A program made the position numbers and the translations under genes. A stretch of 64,000 nucleotides of DNA, taken from QIAW01 sp035487295. GTDB taxonomy: Bacteria; Acidobacteriota; Terriglobia; Terriglobales; Acidobacteriaceae. The notes under the pieces are model-generated. The model did not search any database. It was not told where the DNA came from and was given only the letters and a program-made list of their open reading frames with translations. This document shows, piece by piece, positions 59,520 through 64,000 of the stretch (positions are counted from its first letter, which is position 1; every line of letters begins with the position of its first letter). The DNA lies in assembly GCA_035487295.1 (NCBI GenBank), contig DATHMH010000042.1:1-64000 (forward strand), written 5' to 3'.

Positions 59520-60290
59520 ATGAAAAGAACCGACCTTGGACGTCACGTGTATGGATTGGCTGCCGGCGCTTTTGGCGTCATCACTTTCGTCTGGCATGAC
59601 TTTAACACCTGGCAACAGCTCCGGGCGCTTGGAAACGTTCCTCATCGCGAGATTCTCGTATACATCGCCGTGGCCATCGAGCTCTTTGCAGGCATGGCGA
59701 TCCAGTGGCGTGGAGGTGCGCGAGCCGGCGCTCTCGCGCTGGGCGCCCTCTATGTCACCTTTGCTTTGCTCTGGGTGCCGCACATTGTTGCCAAACCGCA
59801 GGCCTATGATCGTTGGGGTAACTTTTTCGAGCAATTTTCCCTGGTCTCGGGGGCGCTCATCGTTTACGGGTCGCTCAATCAAAGCAAAAGCGATTCAAAA
59901 CGGGCGCGAACAATAGCTCAGATTGGCTACATCGGTTTCGGAATCTGTGTTGTCTCGTTCACGCTGGAACAGCTTTTTTATCTTTCTGCAACGGCACAGT
60001 TCGTTCCCAAGTGGATTCCTCCCGGGCAGATGTTCTGGGCGGTAACCACCACGATTGCGTTTGCGCTTGCGGCCATCGCATTACTTTCCGGGCGTTCGGC
60101 TCTGCTTGCGGCGCGGTTGCTTACCGCGATGCTGGTCGGCTTCGGATTGCTGGTATGGTTGCCCGCGCCTTTTGCCGATCCTCATAAACTGATCAATTGG
60201 GCCGGGAACGCACAGAATTTGGCGATCACCGGAGCGGCATGGATTGTCGCCGACTTTCTCAGCCAGAATCGCGCGGGCGCCCCGGCCTAG
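59520..60290 (+). CDS. DoxX-like membrane protein
   Basis: ATG 59520 has AGGATCACA upstream, giving 256 aa; the frame is open to 59487. Seven to eight hydrophobic helices. The first half, with GLAAGAFGVITFVWHDFNTW and the repeated VELFAGM-type helix, resembles DoxX/DoxD-family proteins. Function unknown; DoxX relatives include quinol-oxidase-associated and thiosulfate-related proteins, but nothing in the context supports a specific role. Confidence 0.7.
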   Translation: MKRTDLGRHVYGLAAGAFGVITFVWHDFNTWQQLRALGNVPHREILVYIAVAIELFAGMAIQWRGGARAGALALGALYVTFALLWVPHIVAKPQAYDRWGNFFEQFSLVSGALIVYGSLNQSKSDSKRARTIAQIGYIGFGICVVSFTLEQLFYLSATAQFVPKWIPPGQMFWAVTTTIAFALAAIALLSGRSALLAARLLTAMLVGFGLLVWLPAPFADPHKLINWAGNAQNLAITGAAWIVADFLSQNRAGAPA

Positions 60291-60715
60291 CTTCTTTGGC
60301 CAGGGCGGGGTTTATGTTCCCTTATGCCCCCCCTTGCTCAGCTAGAGTCTGGCTTTCAGCTCCAAGCCCGCAGCTCCAAGCTCCAAGGAAAATCAAGTTC
60401 ACCGCGGAGGCGCGGAGGAAGGCAAAAGATTTCGCCGCGGATGAACGCGGATTTGCGCGGATTTGAAAAGAAATCCCACCCCTCGGTTGCGCGCAGGACA
60501 GGCTAAGGACACAGAGGATACAAAGGAGCACGGGTCTCCCCTCGCAGCGCCAGCCTGCATACGCGGGTCGGAGCGGAGCTTTTTCTGCCAGATCACGACG
60601 CCCTGGGGTGGCATCGAGCCACCTCGGGCCGCCTGCACCAGCAGCGCGACTACTTCGGTACGGGGCACACGCTTGAAAGTCACCGAAGATGCCAACTGAG
60701 TACTGAGTACTGCTT
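60291..60715. other. Spacer made largely of repeat words
   Basis: Contains CGCGGAGGCGCGGAGG (about 60403) and GCGGATGAACGCGGATTTGC (about 60434) words, a CACAGAGGATACAAAGGAGC-type block (about 60500-60530) and AGTACTGAGTACTGC (60693-60713). A GC-rich non-repeat stretch at 60540-60690 has open frames on both strands but nothing I recognise. Confidence 0.5.
60693..60713. repeat. GAGTACTGA word repeat
   Basis: ACTGAGTACTGAGTACTGC at the 3' end of the TonB-dependent receptor gene. Confidence 0.6.
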
Positions 60716-63187
60716 TTACTTTCTTCCCAAAAACCTGATCCTGCCGGTAAATGCCCTCTTCTGAAACGAGCTGAGGGTCAGGAATTGCGGAGAGTCTATG
60801 TTGTTGTTGACCACGGCTGCGTTTTTGCTGCCGGTAATGTTGTTGGAGCCCACGCGGAAGGCGAATTCGTAGCCGCGGAAGCGGAAGCGGCGCTCCACGT
60901 GCAAGTTCAGGGAAAAGTAGTTGGGGAAGCGGCGGGAGTCGGGGCCCCCCACAATTTGCTGCGCCTGGTTGATGACGCTGAAGGGGAAGCCGCTGTGCCA
61001 ATCCATGGAATAGGCGAAGTCGATTCTCTTGGTGATGGGAAACCATCCCCAGGAGATGAGGTGGTTGGGGACATCCCAGGGCAGCGCGCCGCCCGCCTGT
61101 TGCGCGAGCGTGGGATTATCGATGGAAAAGTCTAAAACCGCATTGGAGCGCGAGCGCGACCGGATATAAGAAATCAGGATCTCGTGGTTCTGCGCGAACT
61201 TCTTCTGCGCCGTAATGCCCACCGAATCATAGCGGTTGTTTTGCACGTTCAACAGTTGATAAGCGTTGCCCGTGATGGGAGTGGGGTTTACGTTGAAAAA
61301 GGTGAAGCCCTGGCGTCCGCGCTTCTCCAGCACCTCGACGGTCAGGTGAATGGCCTTGGGCAGCATGCGCTCAAAGCTGAAGCTGGCGTTCAGGAAATGC
61401 GGCTCCTGCAGAGCATTGGTGTTCACCATGAAAAAGGTTGGCATGGGGCGTCCGATGGGGGTGACGCCATCGGCGGCGAAATCCTGATCGGTGCGCACGC
61501 CTTGCAGGGAGCGGGTAACGAAATCCAGGTTCGTGGCGTCGTAGAAGATTCCCACGCCGCCGCTGATCTTGGTCATGGTGGGCCCATCGAAGTAATAGCT
61601 GGTGGCCACGCGGGGTGAAAACCAGGCATCGCGAATGGTCTCATCCCAATCGCCGCGCAGCCCATATTCGACGATCCATCGTTCCGTCGGCGACCAGCGG
61701 TCCTGGGCATAGGCGCTGCCCTCGAAGTTATCTTTCCGGAACAGCGGCGGACTTGCAAAGGTGGAGAGCCGGGCGAGCGTGCCGTCTTCCCGCACAATCG
61801 AGATGGGCTGCCGCGAAAGGAACTGGTGGTCATCAATGCTGTCCACATCGATGCCGATTCGCATTTCATGGCGCCCGTATAACTGGGTGGGGGCGAGGTA
61901 AAGGTTGGAGTATCCCTGAATTCGCCGGGCGCGCGCCGAGGTTTGCTCAAAAAAGCTGCCGGAGACACCTTCCGGACGAAGTATGAAAGGCAAACCGCCG
62001 CGGGGGAGAGTACCCTGCGTGAACTCGCTGCCGGCGATGCCGGTTTCAAGCAACGTCTGGCCGGAATAGGCCGAATCGCGCAGGTTGAACATCTGGATGG
62101 CGGCATGCTGATCGGTGGTGCTCGCCGGCGGGGTTAGAAGCGACAGCCCCAGCCGCTCCACCTTCTGATGGTTGATCACATAGCTGGCGGTAAGAATATT
62201 GCCCGGCGTAAGGTTGACCTGCGCTTTGCTTATGCTGTCAATTCGCCATAAGGGGCTGCTGTTTTCGCGCCGCGAAGGCAGGTCTTTGTTAGCGTTGGCG
62301 TCGTACTCGCCGCTGAGTCCCTCGAACCACCACGCTCTTCCCTTCCTGATCGGCCCGGAAAAGGTAAAGCGCGGAGTGACATTTTCAAAGGCAATGCCCT
62401 TGCTGACGCTGACTCCGGGAGTGAAATTGGTGGCGGAATAGCGAAAACGGTCGTCGCCCATGCCGGTCTCGAGGCGTAGCACGCCTCCCGAGCCTTTGCC
62501 GTATTGCGCGGTGTAGCGGCTCTGGTCTACCTCGATGAGCCGCAAGGAATCCGGGCTCACGCGCAAATCGAGCAGCCCGGTCACAGGATGGGTCACGTTG
62601 AACCCGTCGAGCTGATGAAACAGCTCATATCCCGCGGAGCCCCCTACGTGGATCTGCTGGTTGTTATCGACCACCACCCCGGGTATGAACGGCAGCACGT
62701 TGCGGAAGTCGCGCGTCGTGGGATAAGGCAGGGTGAAGATTTCCCGGTTGGTAAGCTCTTCGCTGGAGCTGGTTTTCGCCGGATCTACGGCCGGGGCGGT
62801 ATCGGTTACATCGACCCTTTCACGAAATTCCTGCACGTGGCGCAGGGTGACTGGAATTTCCGAGCCCGGAGCAAGCTCGATCTGGCCCAACGTATTGGGA
62901 TAAAAGCCCTGTTTTTCTATCTCGAGCATGTACTTTCCAGGACGCATGCCGAAAAACCGATAATGGCCGGCAAAATCGGTTTCAACCACCAGGGAAAATG
63001 TCGAGCCCGGGACCATCAGGGTTACACGTGCGCCGGCAACGGGATCGTGGTTCTCGTCCTTCACCGTGACGAGCACGCTGGCCTGCCGGGAGTGCTGGGG
63101 CACGCCGGTCTGGGCAGGATCGCCTTGTCCGGAGGCGATCCACACACCTGCCAGCATAAAGATCGCGATTTGCAGATTACGATTCAC
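60716..63187 (-). CDS. TonB-dependent receptor with N-terminal carboxypeptidase-regulatory-like domain
   Basis: The product is 823 aa with a signal peptide (~1-20). Residues ~35-115 form a carboxypeptidase-regulatory-like (CarboxypepD_reg) beta-sandwich (SVLVTVKDENHDPVAGARVTL). The plug domain follows with LPYPTTRDFRNVLPFIPGVV, then a long beta-barrel ending in an alternating strand TGRIRFLGRK. This CarboxypepD_reg-plug-barrel layout is typical of acidobacterial outer-membrane receptors. The ligand is unknown; no neighbouring catabolic or siderophore genes are present. Confidence 0.9.
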   Translation of the reverse strand: MNRNLQIAIFMLAGVWIASGQGDPAQTGVPQHSRQASVLVTVKDENHDPVAGARVTLMVPGSTFSLVVETDFAGHYRFFGMRPGKYMLEIEKQGFYPNTLGQIELAPGSEIPVTLRHVQEFRERVDVTDTAPAVDPAKTSSSEELTNREIFTLPYPTTRDFRNVLPFIPGVVVDNNQQIHVGGSAGYELFHQLDGFNVTHPVTGLLDLRVSPDSLRLIEVDQSRYTAQYGKGSGGVLRLETGMGDDRFRYSATNFTPGVSVSKGIAFENVTPRFTFSGPIRKGRAWWFEGLSGEYDANANKDLPSRRENSSPLWRIDSISKAQVNLTPGNILTASYVINHQKVERLGLSLLTPPASTTDQHAAIQMFNLRDSAYSGQTLLETGIAGSEFTQGTLPRGGLPFILRPEGVSGSFFEQTSARARRIQGYSNLYLAPTQLYGRHEMRIGIDVDSIDDHQFLSRQPISIVREDGTLARLSTFASPPLFRKDNFEGSAYAQDRWSPTERWIVEYGLRGDWDETIRDAWFSPRVATSYYFDGPTMTKISGGVGIFYDATNLDFVTRSLQGVRTDQDFAADGVTPIGRPMPTFFMVNTNALQEPHFLNASFSFERMLPKAIHLTVEVLEKRGRQGFTFFNVNPTPITGNAYQLLNVQNNRYDSVGITAQKKFAQNHEILISYIRSRSRSNAVLDFSIDNPTLAQQAGGALPWDVPNHLISWGWFPITKRIDFAYSMDWHSGFPFSVINQAQQIVGGPDSRRFPNYFSLNLHVERRFRFRGYEFAFRVGSNNITGSKNAAVVNNNIDSPQFLTLSSFQKRAFTGRIRFLGRK

Positions 63188-63299
63188 CAGGGTCAGGTTT
63201 CTCGATTTTCAGCTCTCAATTCCTCAGAAGTAACGACGAATCAATTGGTTGCAGAACTGCTGAATAAAATCTAAGGCGAAATTGTATACCGCCGAGGTG

Positions 63300-63393
63300 A
63301 ATTTACGATTTGTGATTTACGATTTACGATTTTGTGAAGATGATTTGCAACCCGAATTTTGTAAAATCGAAAATCTTAAATCGTAAATCTTAA
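63300..63393. repeat. Two-arm GATTTACGATTT word palindrome
   Basis: The left arm 63300-63335 (TTTACGATTTGTGATTTACG) and the right arm 63362-63393 (AAATCGAAAATCTTAAATCG) are imperfect reverse complements. Confidence 0.7.
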
Positions 63394-63404
63394 ATCTCTG
63401 GCTG

Positions 63405-64000
63405 CTAACGCAACCGCAGGCTGCGCAGCATGGCCTCAAAGGCCGGATGCATCTGGCTGTAATCCGGCTCGGGAGAGATAAACACCAGATAGAGCACCTG
63501 CTGGCTGTTGCTCAATGGCACTGTCACCAGCCAATCACGCTCGCGCAGGGGATTGCCGCTTTGATCCTTAATCGGCGATACGCCGACCATATCGGCAGAT
63601 TTGGCGGCCATGCCGTTGATGCGTATATCTTCGTCGTGCCCGATCTGTTTTAACTGGGGATTCCCCTGGGTCAGCCGGGTGATCAACTCGTGCGTCGTCT
63701 GATCGAGGGAATTCGAGTCTTCAGGCTGGAAGCCGCTCACGATCGCGCTGTAGGCCACCTGGTCCTGGGTCACGCCCGATTGCGGGGCAATCGTAACCGC
63801 GCCGCTGCTCTGCCCATAGACCTGCCAGTTATCCGGATAGGAGATCGTGTAAGCATCGTGCTGGAAGTCGCGGAAGTTTGAGCTGGGGGCCACGCCTTCG
63901 ATCGCAGTGCCGGTCAGCTTGTTGCTGGTCGGCTTCTGTTGTTGCTGGATCTGCTGCTGGGTCAAAGGCTTCATGCCCATGGCGCGCTGCTTGATTTGGG
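63405..64000 (-). CDS. C-terminal part of a protein with a PsbP-like domain, cut by the window edge
   Basis: The frame is open to the window end on the minus strand (codons for ...QIKQRAMGMKPL precede the internal ATG at 63980), so the start lies beyond base 64000. After a Gln-rich linker (LTQQQIQQQQ), a ~150-residue domain begins with AYTISYPDNWQVYG and ends MHPAFEAMLRSLRLR. This is the pattern of PsbP/DUF1795-like domains. In acidobacteria such a tail can follow M48 metalloproteases; that identity is a guess since the catalytic part is outside. Confidence 0.55.
   Translation of the reverse strand, partial: QIKQRAMGMKPLTQQQIQQQQKPTSNKLTGTAIEGVAPSSNFRDFQHDAYTISYPDNWQVYGQSSGAVTIAPQSGVTQDQVAYSAIVSGFQPEDSNSLDQTTHELITRLTQGNPQLKQIGHDEDIRINGMAAKSADMVGVSPIKDQSGNPLRERDWLVTVPLSNSQQVLYLVFISPEPDYSQMHPAFEAMLRSLRLR

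Noticed and set aside
1..64000. CRISPR array, prophage, integrase, transposase, rRNA or tRNA genes
   Set aside because: Looked for on both strands; none found. The direct repeats seen are short degenerate words without unique spacers.

Overview
The window looks like chromosomal DNA of an acidobacterium, probably class Terriglobia. The strongest sign is an NAD+-I (nadA motif) riboswitch directly upstream of nadA, an RNA class described from Acidobacteria. Supporting signs are a TonB-dependent receptor with a carboxypeptidase-regulatory-like N-terminus, secreted VWA proteins, DUF11 and beta-helix proteins, and an MglA-type GTPase. Most genes are GC-rich. The exception is 13.6-17.5 kb, which is visibly AT-richer and looks acquired.

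Layout. 1-10.3 kb: the 3' part of uvrA, a CPBP protease, pyrE, a PfkB-type sugar kinase, a large secreted cupredoxin/DUF11 protein and small zinc-ribbon proteins. 10.4-13.5 kb: B12-dependent ribonucleotide reductase (nrdJ), whose frame contains two blocks of an otherwise intergenic repeat. 13.6-17.6 kb: an accessory island with an Mrr-like nuclease, an 11-bp-spaced nucleotidyltransferase-fold protein, a ribbon-helix-helix protein and unknown genes. 17.9-23.6 kb: a secreted beta-helix protein, a tandem TonB_C protein, hypothetical genes and a DUF11 gene relic. 24.2-31.9 kb: xseA, glmM, a ParE-type toxin gene broken by a frameshift with its antitoxin, polA and queA. 31.9-41 kb: an acyltransferase, a NatAB-like ABC exporter, DUF488, selA, a GT39-type glycosyltransferase and recG. 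41-47.5 kb: a GAF-GAF-GGDEF diguanylate cyclase, DUF2203, nadA with its riboswitch, an EXORDIUM-like secreted protein and a GNAT. 47.6-51.8 kb: etfB, a small membrane protein, etfA and ETF:quinone oxidoreductase, an electron-transfer cluster. 52-60.3 kb: moaA behind a Moco riboswitch, YihY/BrkB, two divergent VWA proteins, mglA and a DoxX-like membrane protein. 60.7-64 kb: a TonB-dependent receptor and the end of a protein with a PsbP-like domain.

The most unusual feature is between the genes. Many spacers hold families of short degenerate words (unit about 7-10 nt), often as two inverted arms able to form long hairpins. I see at least six word families, plus a ~95-bp palindromic family in four copies and a REP-like hairpin family in four copies that brackets two successive genes. 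One word family has entered nrdJ in frame twice, and one palindrome lies between the Moco riboswitch and the moaA start. No tRNA, rRNA, CRISPR array, integrase or transposase was seen.
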